Positions 1 through 9,111 of a stretch of DNA of 64,000 bases are shown in pieces; the stretch's first letter is position 1; each line of letters begins with the position of its first letter. This DNA comes from Brucellaceae bacterium (GTDB taxonomy: Bacteria; Pseudomonadota; Alphaproteobacteria; Rhizobiales; Rhizobiaceae), in assembly GCA_020637755.1 (NCBI GenBank), contig JACKJW010000003.1:122542-186541 (forward strand), given 5' to 3'. A model generated the notes under the pieces. That model saw only the letters and a program-made list of their open reading frames with translations, was not told where the DNA came from and ran no database searches. Both the position numbers and the translations under genes were made by a program.

Positions 1-3000
1 TTCGAATGCGCCAGTAGGGGGCAATACCGGATTCGTTTTGAATTCAATGTCGGGAACTATTCCCGACAGCCAATAGCCCGTATCGCCGTCGGTAAATTCA
101 GGACGGATCTTCCATTTTTCATGACTGCGGACAGCACACTTGTTCACGACCTCGTTGAAGACGTCGCAAAAGAGGTGATGGAACAGGCTGTGAACGGCCG
201 TCAGCTTGTCTTTGATCCGGGATACCGGCACGTTTTCTCACTAAAGGGCAGCGGCGCGGCGGTGTCGGCATTGCGCGCGAGCTGCGAAACCGGAGCGGCG
301 CCAGCAGGCACAATTGCTCTGAATAAGGCGCCGGCCAATGACGAGGTGGGGCCGTCCTCGAAGCCCGGCGACACCCAATGGAACATTCATTTCAACACGG
401 ATTTTCCAGGTCACGACATTGTGTCCGGCCTGAAAGACAAGCGTTTCAGCGGTATCGAAGAAGACGAATGCGGGGCTGCCTGCATCGATGAGCCAAGCTG
501 CCGCGGATATACCTATTTCCGGAAGACCTGTTTTCTTAAAGACCGGATGGAACGAGCCAAAGCATTTCCCGGCGCGAGGTCTGCCGTTCTGGAGAGGCGC
601 CCGGCTGCCAAGCCAAAAGCAGGATTGCCTGGACCGGTGGCGACAGCATCCCCCGGAATCCTGTCAAGGGACCAAACCGAGGAGCAATATATCAGAAACC
701 TGCGTTCGGTAGCCACGAAGTTCGGCGGTTCCTGCGAGAACGAGCGAGCGAAATTTGATGCACTCGCGAAAGATTTCCAGGTTGTCGTGCCCAAAACATC
801 TGTACGCGCAGGCCAACCAGTGGAAATCAACTGGAGTGGCAACTCGCTGACCGAGGTGTTGCCGGTCTGGTTGATGGCGACGAGTGATACACCTGTTAGG
901 TTCTCTGGCGTCGGCAGCTATGCGCTCGGGCCTGATGCTATCGGTCCATTCGGCATCGAGACGGACAGGAAAAAGACACGCGGCATTGTTGCGCTCTATG
1001 CTCCCGGAGCAGGAAACGTAGGCACCTTGAAACTGGTGCCTTTGACAGTTGACACCAGATCAATCGACCTGGTCCTCGTAAGTTATCTGCGCGCCTGTCA
1101 GGAAACGGTTGAGCTGTCGCGCCAGACAGTTGCCATAACCGTGGAACCTGACCAGCCGGAACTTGTCGTGCGCGATGAATTCGATTTGGCGGCCTGGAAA
1201 CACGAAATCCCTATTCCGGAATTTCGGAGAATTCTGCGCTTCAACGACGATCGTATTTTGCTGGTGGATGACCGCGATGAAAGCGAAATCCTGGAACGGG
1301 AAGGGCAAGGTATCTCGCTTTCACCAACTCAGCGATTTGTATCCCTGAAGAACCCGTCCATTGTGATCGATGTTGTCGACGGGAAAACGGTTGCGGAATA
1401 CACGCTTCCTTCAGATGACGTGGACGCGTTGCCACAATGGATGCGCAACGACAGTTTTGCATTTGTGGATACCGCTCCTTGGGGGCAGGTGGATTTGTCG
1501 TCTCTTTTTCACGACGGGGTGAAAATCATCGACCAGAACACAGGTCCGTCATGTTGTACGGCGCAGGATGAAGCCGTTGCGAACGTGGATACCGAGAACA
1601 ACTTGGTATTGATTTTCGGAAAACTTGGTCATCTGGTTGCGGCTCTGCAAAACGGGAATGTAGAAGACAGCGAAAACGCCGGGAGCGGTTATGCGATAAA
1701 GGGCGGGATTACGACCGGACGGCTGCTAAGGGCAGTGCAGATGATGGCTCCTGCAACAGCCGTTTCGCTGGACAAGACATGGGGCACTGCCATCGGCCCC
1801 CGTGAAACGCCCCGGATCGGCGAAGCGTCAGCCCCGGGCGGAAAGCCGTTCTGGCCGGAATTCATACGCGACGTGGAAACGAAAACCGCCGCAGCCCAGG
1901 ACTTATCCGAAACAATCCTGGCTGGCCCCATTCGCGGTCTTGGAGCCGTAAAGGACACGTTCGCCGAAATTGACCCCGACGGGCTGAAGGCAGATCTTGC
2001 ACGCGTCGGAATCTTGCTGGCCTCTTCCGTTCAAGCGGATAGTCTTTGGGAAACCAGCGAAAAAGGAATCGAAGGCGGATTTCTTGAGCTCTCGACGACC
2101 CATCCCTTCAAGTCCACCAGAGATGCAATTGACAAACTGGTTCTCCCACACCGTCTTTCCATGAAATGGAGCCTGCCTGCTGAGGACGATCTTGCATGGG
2201 ATTGTGTCGACTACATCGCTTCTCCCGAAATGAAGGGCCGGACGATCCGCCGCTCCAGCCGGTTCGACGCCGTTCACCACTTCAAGCTGGATGATCGGGA
2301 TATCCTGATCATCCGGGAGGTTTGCGATGCCGGTGCGACATTTGGGTCGTTGAGGCAGGAGACCTCGACGTCTTACCTGGATACTCGCCGCATCAAGCAA
2401 GGCAAGAAGAAGGCACTCATTTCCGAGCAGACGCTGTTCATGGGCAATTCCGGACGCGATCCATATGCGCACCAAACGATGCGATGGAAGATTTATGGCG
2501 ACCGGCTGCTTCTTGGTGTTTCCATGCGGGGCGGGCTGATCAAGCTTGTCGATCTGGAGACGGGTAGAATCCAAAGCATGACCGATCTCAAGCGCCGGTC
2601 CCTCATGGCGGATGCCACGCTGACAGAGGATTTGCGCAACCTCGTGCAGGTCAATGGCGATGGCAGTTTCTCGATTTACAGGTTGGAAGGTTCGCGTCTT
2701 CTGCTCGACGGCAGGGTCGTAGATCGGGAAGTGGCCGTGTGGACGGCGGACTATCGCTTCGACGCCACCGTTGAGGGCGGGACGAGTATTTTCCTGAGGT
2801 TTCCGGGCATCAATGGCGAGTACGCACTTGAGCAATTCGACAAGGTGCGCCGCGTTGCCGGGCTGTCCGGGATGGTCTTGGCTGACCAGCCGCTTCCGTC
2901 CGCTGAACCGATACACATACCACCCCGGCTTTCAGCTTCGATTTCGGAGGCAGATGGTACACTGACCGTGAAATATGATCTTGCGGCGAAATCTCAAGAT

Positions 3001-3915
3001 GTTGTCCTGGACGTATACCAGGACGCGGTGCTGACGCATTCCATTGAAGCCAGCAGTCTGAAAGGAGATATCGCGGTCCCCAGGCTTCCCGGAGCGCGTT
3101 GGATCAGCGTGATTGCGCTCGATAAGTCCGGGCATTCGAGCATTCCGATAATCGCGGATCTCGGACCTGGAGCGCCGGTTGCTACGCTCAAATACCTCTC
3201 TGTTGGTGTCGACAAGTACGACGATCCTGAGATACCCGACCTAACTTACGCCGCATCGGACGCAGCGCTTCTCAGTTCGAGCCTCGATTCCTTGCAATTG
3301 CAGGAATTCAAGATCGGAGAGAAGGGCATTCTGCTAGATGCTGCAGCGTCGCAAGAGGCGATACTGCGCGATGCGGAAAAGATGTTTGAAACGCTCAGCC
3401 CCGGCGACCACGCAATCTTTTTCTTTGCCGGTCATGGCGTGATTGACAGGGAGGGAACATATCGGATTGCGCTGCCCGAAAGCAGGCTGGACGATCTTGA
3501 GCATACTGCGCTGGAGTTTGCAAAACTGACGGAACTGGCAGCAAGATCGAAAGGGCGCGTGACGATCTTGGTCGATGCCTGTCATGCCGGTGCCGCTGGA
3601 ACAGGCGCTTTCGCGAACTCCGACGACGTCGTCAGCCGGCTCAAGGGGCTGGTTCCACCGAACATCACCATCATTTCGGCAAGCAGGGGCCGCGAACTGT
3701 CGGAGGAGAGCCACGACTTGAAAGCTGGTTTGTTCACGCGCTCAGTGGCGGACGTTCTTTCGCAGAAGAGCCGATTTGACCAGGACGGGAACGGGCGTCT
3801 GGAGATGTCGGAATTCTATCGGTCTGTCAGGAACTTGGTATCCGAACGCAGCAAGCGATCGCAAAACCCGTGGATTGCAAGAAACAGGGCTGTTGGGGAG
3901 TTCAGCATGTTTTAA
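1..3915 (+). CDS. Caspase-like (C14) protein with PAN/Apple and EF-hand modules, 5'-truncated by window edge
   Basis: The reading frame is open from the first base, so the true start lies outside the window; the ATG at 121 is internal and has no convincing RBS. Numbering from the first visible codon (1304 codons including stop): residues about 132-190 look like a PAN/Apple domain (NTDFPGHDI, then a spaced Cys series ending CRGYTY and CFLK). About 265-385 is a beta-sandwich-like stretch, and about 400-1040 is beta-rich and possibly propeller-like. About 1065-1300 is a caspase/metacaspase fold with FFAGHG (His about 1145) and VDACHAG (Cys about 1194). A canonical EF-hand loop, DQDGNGRLEMSE, starts near 1260. 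Known for the family: peptidase C14 proteins cleave after Asp or after Lys/Arg, and metacaspases often need calcium. Inference: a large calcium-sensitive protease, probably exported or surface-associated because PAN domains are usually extracytoplasmic. Its substrate and N-terminus are unknown. An IS begins three bases after the stop codon. Confidence 0.85.
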   Translation, partial: FECASRGQYRIRFEFNVGNYSRQPIARIAVGKFRTDLPFFMTADSTLVHDLVEDVAKEVMEQAVNGRQLVFDPGYRHVFSLKGSGAAVSALRASCETGAAPAGTIALNKAPANDEVGPSSKPGDTQWNIHFNTDFPGHDIVSGLKDKRFSGIEEDECGAACIDEPSCRGYTYFRKTCFLKDRMERAKAFPGARSAVLERRPAAKPKAGLPGPVATASPGILSRDQTEEQYIRNLRSVATKFGGSCENERAKFDALAKDFQVVVPKTSVRAGQPVEINWSGNSLTEVLPVWLMATSDTPVRFSGVGSYALGPDAIGPFGIETDRKKTRGIVALYAPGAGNVGTLKLVPLTVDTRSIDLVLVSYLRACQETVELSRQTVAITVEPDQPELVVRDEFDLAAWKHEIPIPEFRRILRFNDDRILLVDDRDESEILEREGQGISLSPTQRFVSLKNPSIVIDVVDGKTVAEYTLPSDDVDALPQWMRNDSFAFVDTAPWGQVDLSSLFHDGVKIIDQNTGPSCCTAQDEAVANVDTENNLVLIFGKLGHLVAALQNGNVEDSENAGSGYAIKGGITTGRLLRAVQMMAPATAVSLDKTWGTAIGPRETPRIGEASAPGGKPFWPEFIRDVETKTAAAQDLSETILAGPIRGLGAVKDTFAEIDPDGLKADLARVGILLASSVQADSLWETSEKGIEGGFLELSTTHPFKSTRDAIDKLVLPHRLSMKWSLPAEDDLAWDCVDYIASPEMKGRTIRRSSRFDAVHHFKLDDRDILIIREVCDAGATFGSLRQETSTSYLDTRRIKQGKKKALISEQTLFMGNSGRDPYAHQTMRWKIYGDRLLLGVSMRGGLIKLVDLETGRIQSMTDLKRRSLMADATLTEDLRNLVQVNGDGSFSIYRLEGSRLLLDGRVVDREVAVWTADYRFDATVEGGTSIFLRFPGINGEYALEQFDKVRRVAGLSGMVLADQPLPSAEPIHIPPRLSASISEADGTLTVKYDLAAKSQDVVLDVYQDAVLTHSIEASSLKGDIAVPRLPGARWISVIALDKSGHSSIPIIADLGPGAPVATLKYLSVGVDKYDDPEIPDLTYAASDAALLSSSLDSLQLQEFKIGEKGILLDAAASQEAILRDAEKMFETLSPGDHAIFFFAGHGVIDREGTYRIALPESRLDDLEHTALEFAKLTELAARSKGRVTILVDACHAGAAGTGAFANSDDVVSRLKGLVPPNITIISASRGRELSEESHDLKAGLFTRSVADVLSQKSRFDQDGNGRLEMSEFYRSVRNLVSERSKRSQNPWIARNRAVGEFSMF

Positions 3916-3918
3916 GTG

Positions 3919-4620
3919 TGAACCGCCCCGGGATTGCCGGAGGCCCCAACTCCTGAGAGGAAGGGTCTATGAGCAAGACAACGAACAAGTTTTCACCCGA
4001 GGTTCGCGAACGGGCGGTGCGGATGGTTCTCGACAACGAGAAGGATCATCCGTCGCGCTGGGCTGCGGTCACATCGATTGCCGGCAAGGTGGGCTGTTCA
4101 GCCTACACGCTGCTGGAGTGGGTCAAGAAGACGGAAGTCGACAACGGCATGCGTGCCGGCGTGTCGACTGAGATGGCTGACAGGCTGAAAGCCCTGGAGC
4201 GGGAGAACCGCGAACTGCGGCAGGCCAACGAGATCCTGCGCAAGGCTTCAGCGTATTTTGCCCAGGCGGAGCTCGACCGCCCATTGAACCGATGACCGCC
4301 TTCATTGATGAACATCGCGAGGCGTATGGGGTCGAGCCGATCTGCCGGGTTCTGCCGATCGCCCCATCCACCTATCGCGAGCATGTCGCCCAGAGGCGCG
4401 ACCCTTCCCGGATGTCGGCTCGTGCACGACGTGATCAGGCATTGAAGCCCGAGGTCTTGCGCGTGTTTTCCGAGAACTTCGGTGTCTACGGCGCGAGGAA
4501 AGTGTGGCGGCAGATGAAGCGTGAAGGCTTCGACATTGCGCGATGTACGGTCGAGCGGTTGATGGGTGATCTCGGCCTGCAGGGCGTGATCCGTGGAAAG
4601 CCTGTCAGGACAACGATCAG
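3919..4620 (+). mobile_element. Truncated IS3-family insertion sequence
   Basis: The left end starts at 3919 with TGAACCGCCCCGG, which looks like an IS3-type terminal inverted repeat, three bases after the preceding gene's stop. Two overlapping transposase frames follow in the usual IS3 arrangement (orfB is in the -1 frame relative to orfA). The integrase core of orfB and the right terminal repeat are missing. The sequence changes at about 4605-4622 into the 3' end of a DUF3489 gene. The element therefore cannot move by itself. Confidence 0.8.
3969..4295 (+). CDS. IS3-family transposase OrfA
   Basis: This 108-residue protein begins SKTTNKFSPEVRERAVRMV and has the HTH_Tnp_1 layout: an N-terminal helix-turn-helix followed by a leucine-zipper-like helix (ALERENRELRQANEILRKAS). 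In IS3 elements OrfA binds the terminal repeats and is normally fused to OrfB by -1 programmed frameshifting. Its stop overlaps the orfB start as ATGA at 4292-4295. OrfA looks intact, but its partner is truncated, so it can at most act as a DNA-binding regulator of related copies elsewhere in the genome. Confidence 0.9.
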   Translation: MSKTTNKFSPEVRERAVRMVLDNEKDHPSRWAAVTSIAGKVGCSAYTLLEWVKKTEVDNGMRAGVSTEMADRLKALERENRELRQANEILRKASAYFAQAELDRPLNR

Positions 4621-4678
4621 CGAGAAGGGCAAGGATGGCGTCCTGCGTTACCGGATCGACAGCGCCGGGGCGGAGTGA
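4292..4678 (+). pseudogene. IS3-family OrfB fragment fused in frame to a DUF3489 C-terminal remnant
   Basis: The first about 108 codons are the N-terminal part of an IS3 OrfB transposase (HTH_21 region: ENFGVYGARKVWRQMKREG, then TVERLMGDLGLQGV). The DDE integrase core that should follow VRTTIS is absent. Instead the frame continues ISEKGKDGVLRYRIDSAGAE and stops, which matches the conserved C-terminal end of DUF3489 proteins that normally precede DUF2924-recombinase cassettes. The join falls where the two genes share similar sequence (TTIS-D/E-K), so short-homology deletion is the likely cause. The 128-residue chimera should have no transposase activity. Confidence 0.8.
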
Positions 4679-5229
4679 TGCTGGGCGATGACTGTGTGGC
4701 TGAGATGCCCGCAGAGGGTGCGGCTCAACCGGACAATTGGCGTGGGCATCCCTTGCCCACGCTGAAGGAGGTGCCGTCGCTGGACGCCGATATGCTCAAA
4801 ACGCTGATGCAGCGCTTTTGCGGTCTTGATGACGGTGGCGGGTTGAGCGTGGAACTGATGCGCCGCGCCGTTGCCTGGCATGTCCAGTTCCGCCGCGCCT
4901 GCCGGAGAGCGGAGGGACCGGACGAGGATGGCAATCGCTTGTCGCCGCGCGAGGCCGAACGGATTGTTCTGGCTGCTGAAGGCAGGACCAACCGGCAGGC
5001 TCCGGTTAACAGCAAGGCCATTCTGGCTCCGGGAACGCGGCTGGTGCGCGAATGGCGGGGAACCATCCATGAAGTGATCGTGCAGTCGGATGGGACCTTC
5101 CTCTGGCAGGGCAAGGCATGGCGGTCGCTCAGCACGATCGCCAACACCATCACCGGATCGATCCGCTCCGGTCCGCGCTTCTTTGGCCTGGTCACAGGCA
5201 AGACATCGAAGGGTGGAGCCAATGGCTGA
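4675..5229 (+). CDS. DUF2924 domain protein of a recombinase cassette
   Basis: The 184-residue product carries the DUF2924 signature in its C-terminal half (PGTRLVREWRGTIHEVIV, WRSLSTIANTITG, SGPRFFGL). It starts at an ATG overlapping the preceding stop (4675-4678), and its own stop overlaps the recombinase ATG (5222-5229), so it is translationally coupled on both sides. DUF2924 genes usually sit between a DUF3489 gene and a large serine recombinase. The function is unknown; an accessory role in recombination is inferred from context only. Confidence 0.85.
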   Translation: MMLGDDCVAEMPAEGAAQPDNWRGHPLPTLKEVPSLDADMLKTLMQRFCGLDDGGGLSVELMRRAVAWHVQFRRACRRAEGPDEDGNRLSPREAERIVLAAEGRTNRQAPVNSKAILAPGTRLVREWRGTIHEVIVQSDGTFLWQGKAWRSLSTIANTITGSIRSGPRFFGLVTGKTSKGGANG

Positions 5230-7114
5230 CATCCATCACGGAGACCGGAACTCCGATGGAGCCCGCATGCGTGCAGGTTCCGTCCGCTGCGCCATCTACA
5301 CCCGCAAGTCGTCGGAAGAGGGGCTGGAGCAGGAGTTCAACTCGCTCCATGCCCAAAGGGAGGCCTGCGAGTCCTATATCCGCAGCCAGAAGCACGAAGG
5401 CTGGATCGCACTGCCGGACACCTATGATGATGGCGGCTTCTCGGGCGGCTCGATGGAGCGCCCGGCCCTTGAAAGGCTGCTTGGCGATATCGGGGCAGGA
5501 CGGGTGGATGTGGTCGTGGTCTACAAGATCGACCGCCTGACCCGCTCGCTGTTCGACTTTGCCCGCATCGTCGGGGTTCTGGATGCAGCCAAGGCATCCT
5601 TTGTCTCCGTGACCCAGTCCTTCAACACCACGACCTCCATGGGACGCCTGACGCTGAACGTCCTGCTGTCCTTCGCGCAGTTCGAACGTGAGGTCACGGG
5701 CGAGCGCATTCGCGACAAGATCGCGGCCTCAAAGACCAGGGGCATGTTCATGGGAGGGGCAGTACCCCTCGGTTATGACCTGGTCGACCACCGCCTGATC
5801 GTCAATGAGCAGGAGGCAGCAACCGTTCGAAGGATCTTCGAAGCCTATTCGAAGGGCATGGCGGTCACCGACCTGCGCGATGAACTCGACGCCAGTGGAT
5901 TGCGCACCAAGCCACGCGGAGGATCGCCGGGCAAACCCTTCGTGCTCAGTCACCTCTACTGGATCCTTGCCAACCCGACCTATGCGGGAATGGTCCGCCA
6001 CAAGACCAGGACACATCCCTGACGGCACGAGGCGATCATCGATGAGACGCTGTGGAGGGAAGTCCAGGACCCTTTGAAGCAAAGGCGGCGACCGGGCAGG
6101 GGACGGTTCAAGCCCGGTGGCGCGACAGATGAGAGCCTGCTCGTCAATCTGTTGGTCACCTGCGATGGCAGGCGATATCGCGCCGTGAGTGTCCGCAAGG
6201 GCAACCGGAAGCGCCGCTACTATGAACTGCCAAGGACAGCGCCAACGGGTAAGGGCGCAGGCGCACCAGGTAGCGGCAATGGTCTGAGCACGATCACCGC
6301 AACAGGGAGTGCCCCAAAACCATCAAGGGTACGGTCAACGGCAGCGGGCTCGCACGGCATCCCGACCCGGTTGCCTGCTCTGGCCGTCGAGACCTTCGTC
6401 TCCCGGCAAATCGCAGAGGCCCTGTCGGACCAGCCGGCACTGGCATCCCGGCTTCTGTCGCAGGGCGTTGCGCCGGCAGAGCTTGGTCCGGCGCTGGAGG
6501 CAGCACGGTCATTCGCCGATCAACTCATGCAGCAGGGATGGCAGGCCAATCGAGACGCATTGCAGCGCCTGATCCGGAAGGTTGCCGTGGACAGGGATGC
6601 GGTCCGGATCGCGCTTGAAGCGGAGGCCTTGCTGCAAATCCTCTGCGGCCATGCAAAAGAGCAACCGCAAACGACGAGCGAGGAACAGGAGTGGTCACTC
6701 ACCGTCCCGTTCGATATCGCAAAAGCAAAGCGCCACGGCAGCACGATCATCACCGCCGGGACAGAAGAACCAACACCCCATCCCGATCCGGCATTGGTCA
6801 ATGCGCTCCTGAGAGCACGGCGCTGGTTCCAGACCCTTGTTACCGGAGAGGCCAGAACCATCACGGATCTGGCCAACAAGGACGGGACCAATCGCGCCTG
6901 GATCAGCGCCCAGATGCCGCTTGCCTTCCTCGCACCCGACATCGCTGCATCCGTCATCGAAGGCCGGCAGCCGCCAACCATCACGCTGCGCCAACTGACG
7001 GCCATTGCCGCCCAAAACACCAGCTGGGAGGATCAGCGTGCCGCGCTCAAAACCATTGCCGCACAAGACAACGCGACCATTCCGCTGCATAGGCCGCATC
7101 GCGCCACCGCCTGA
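5222..7114 (+). pseudogene. Large serine recombinase interrupted by an in-frame TGA
   Basis: The N-terminal resolvase domain is clear: CAIYTRKSSEEGLEQEF holds the nucleophilic Ser, and YKIDRLTRSLFDFARI and a GRLTLNVLLSFAQFERE helix follow. A recombinase domain then runs to YAGMVRHKTRTHP, where TGA at 6020-6022 stops translation. The same frame continues without a shift as RHEAIIDETLWREVQDPL and a 346-residue C-terminal part ending at 7114, including a probable zinc-ribbon region (LLVTCDGRRYRAV; few Cys remain) and a conserved tail. Related proteins read YPG(Q/R)HEAIID here, so a single GGA-to-TGA change fits. Full length would be 630 residues. The start is the ATG at 5222, coupled to the DUF2924 stop. 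Confidence 0.88.
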
Positions 7115-7311
7115 AGACCCTGAAAACCATCGCAAGTCGCCCGGTGTAAGTCCGGCCAAGGCAAACCAAGACGCGGCATCCGTACCCGTCGCATTCAGCC
7201 GCAAACCGGCTCGAATTCCACCGCGCAAGACCGCGGCAGGGCAGCCAACACACGGAAAAATCGCGGCTTTCTGGCACAGGGCGTAAGGCGGTAGGGGTGG
7301 TGGAAGGAGGC

Positions 7312-7385
7312 TGGCTGGGGAACCTGGATTCGAACCAGGACTAACGGAGTCAGAGTCCGTGGGTCTACCGTTAACCTATTCCCCA
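7312..7385 (-). tRNA. tRNA-Gln (anticodon CTG)
   Basis: On the minus strand the acceptor stem TGGGGAA pairs with TTCCCCA. The anticodon arm is ACGGA-CTCTGAC-TCCGT with CTG at 7351-7353. The T arm is CCTGG-TTCGAAT-CCAGG, followed by discriminator G and an encoded CCA. All four arms form, giving a 74-nt gene including CCA. It separates the recombinase remnant from housekeeping genes. Confidence 0.95.
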
Positions 7386-7764
7386 AGGCCGTCAGCACCG
7401 GCCATTCTGGCGGGCGCGATGGGCGTCCTTTTACCCATGCGACGGGTCAAGTCAAGCCTTGCCGCCGCGCGATGGCGGAAATTTGGCGGCAGCGCCCGCA
7501 TCTTTTGCTTTTGTGAAGCCGTCCGCGCCTGTTACGCTGTCCTCAACGTGAAAGACAGGTGCCAGCTGCATCCTCCCGGATAACGGATCGGGAGCGCCTT
7601 GCGCGGCACGAAAGGACCAAGGTGGAAGACTCCCTGATCATGGCCGGATTCCGGCCGCAAACGGGGCGCACGCAGGCGATTCGGGCAGGCCGGAGGACAA
7701 TTCCGGCCAGAAGACAAGGCCCAAACGCCGCAAGCGCAGGCCAAGGGGCAACAAGCCTCCCGCT
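7386..7764. other. Intergenic region, probably including the promoter and unassigned 5' end of the Ppx gene
   Basis: There is no independent gene here. In the frame of the downstream phosphatase the sequence is open from the TGA at about 7549 and, from roughly 7681, reads as a basic, Arg/Lys-rich stretch continuous with the annotated protein. Coding probably begins upstream of the GTG at 7765, but no ATG, GTG or TTG with a good RBS is visible in that frame. Confidence 0.5.
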
Positions 7765-9111
7765 GTGCAGGGCGCCCGGAATGCATCCCAAGCGAAGGAA
7801 AATGCCGCCGGTGATGCTGGTGGCAGGACCGCTCCGGCAACGGCTGACGGCGAGGGCGGCCAGAAGGCGCGCCGCCGCCGCCGCAAGGGGCGCCGGAAAT
7901 TCTTCGTGCGCGACGGCACACAGGCGGAAACGGCCGCAAAGCCGGCGGGCCAGCAACCGGGTGCTTCCGCCGGTCAGGCCCAGCCGGATCCGTCCGCACA
8001 GCCGCCCGCAGAGCGCGGGTCCCGGGATGCCAGACGCCGCGCCCCCCTGTCGGCGGGCGGTCAGGAATTGCCCGTCTATGCCGCGCTCGACCTTGGCACA
8101 AACAATTGCCGCCTGCTGATGGCGACGCCCACGCGGCCCGGCCAGTTCCGCGTCGTGGATGCCTTTTCGCGCATCGTGCGCCTCGGCGAGGGCCTGTCGT
8201 CGACCGGGCGTCTCTCGGATGCGGCCATGGACCGTGCCATCGAGGCGCTGAAGATCTGTGCCGGCAAGCTGAAGGCGCGCCGCGTGCGCCGTGCCCGCCT
8301 CATCGCCACCGAGGCTTGCCGCGCAGCGGAAAACGGCGAGGCCTTCATTGCGCGCGTGGCCGCCGAGACCGGGCTGGAACTGGAGATCGTTGACCGGGAG
8401 ACCGAGGCCCGGCTGGCCGTTTCTGGTTGCGGATCGCTGGTCGACCGGGATACGCCGGGCGCCGTGCTGTTCGACATTGGCGGCGGTTCATCGGAAATCG
8501 CGCTGATCGACATTCCTGAGCGCCGCTCTGCCCATCTTGCCCATCACATCGTGTCCTGGACCTCGCTGCCCGTCGGCGTGGTCTCGCTCGCCGAGCGCTT
8601 CGGCGGACGCCATGTGACCGGGGAGGTGTTCGAGGCCATGGTGCGCGATGTCGAGGCGATGATCGAGGGTTTCGAGGGGCGGGACCGTCTGGCCCATCTG
8701 GCCGGTCACGAGCGGTTTCACCTGCTCGGCACGTCCGGCACGGTGACGACGCTGGCTGGCATCCATCTTGACCTGGAGCGCTATGACCGCCGCCGTGTCG
8801 ATGGCATCTGGATGCATTCCCATGAGGTGACCGGCATGACCGAACGTCTCCTGACCTGGGATTTTGATGCCCGTGTCGCCAATCCCTGCATCGGGGCGGA
8901 TCGCGCCGATCTCGTGCTGGCGGGCTGTGCGATCCTTGAGGCAATCCGCCGCGCCTGGCCATCGCCGCGCCTGCGGGTGGCCGACAGGGGCCTGCGCGAA
9001 GGCATTCTCACCGAGCTGATGGCGCGCGACAATGTGTGGCGCAGGCAGCGCCCGCGCCCGAAAAACCGGCGCGAGGGGCAGGGCCGCGACAAGACGGACA
9101 ACAACCCATGA
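7765..9111 (+). CDS. Ppx/GppA family exopolyphosphatase/pppGpp phosphatase
   Basis: Members hydrolyse polyphosphate or pppGpp using an actin-like ASKHA fold. Visible motifs are the phosphate-1 loop ALDLGTNNCRLLM (about 105-117), the catalytic-region strand LGEGLSSTGRLS, the second phosphate loop FDIGGGSSEIALID (about 235-248) and LGTSGTVTTLAG (about 320). The first about 100 residues are a basic, low-complexity Arg/Ala/Gly tail, common in rhizobial homologues. GTG 7765 is the first usable start in frame, but open coding-like sequence upstream suggests the real start is a little earlier. The stop overlaps rlmE (ATGA), so the two are co-translated. Whether this is Ppx or GppA cannot be decided from sequence. 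Confidence 0.88.
   Translation: MQGARNASQAKENAAGDAGGRTAPATADGEGGQKARRRRRKGRRKFFVRDGTQAETAAKPAGQQPGASAGQAQPDPSAQPPAERGSRDARRRAPLSAGGQELPVYAALDLGTNNCRLLMATPTRPGQFRVVDAFSRIVRLGEGLSSTGRLSDAAMDRAIEALKICAGKLKARRVRRARLIATEACRAAENGEAFIARVAAETGLELEIVDRETEARLAVSGCGSLVDRDTPGAVLFDIGGGSSEIALIDIPERRSAHLAHHIVSWTSLPVGVVSLAERFGGRHVTGEVFEAMVRDVEAMIEGFEGRDRLAHLAGHERFHLLGTSGTVTTLAGIHLDLERYDRRRVDGIWMHSHEVTGMTERLLTWDFDARVANPCIGADRADLVLAGCAILEAIRRAWPSPRLRVADRGLREGILTELMARDNVWRRQRPRPKNRREGQGRDKTDNNP

Noticed and set aside
6020..6022. TGA as a selenocysteine codon in the recombinase
   Set aside because: There is no reason for selenocysteine in a serine recombinase, no SECIS-like hairpin directly after the TGA was recognised, and homologues carry ordinary residues.
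1..7311. Complete prophage or integrative element
   Set aside because: No phage structural, replication or conjugation genes are visible; only an IS fragment and a recombinase cassette.
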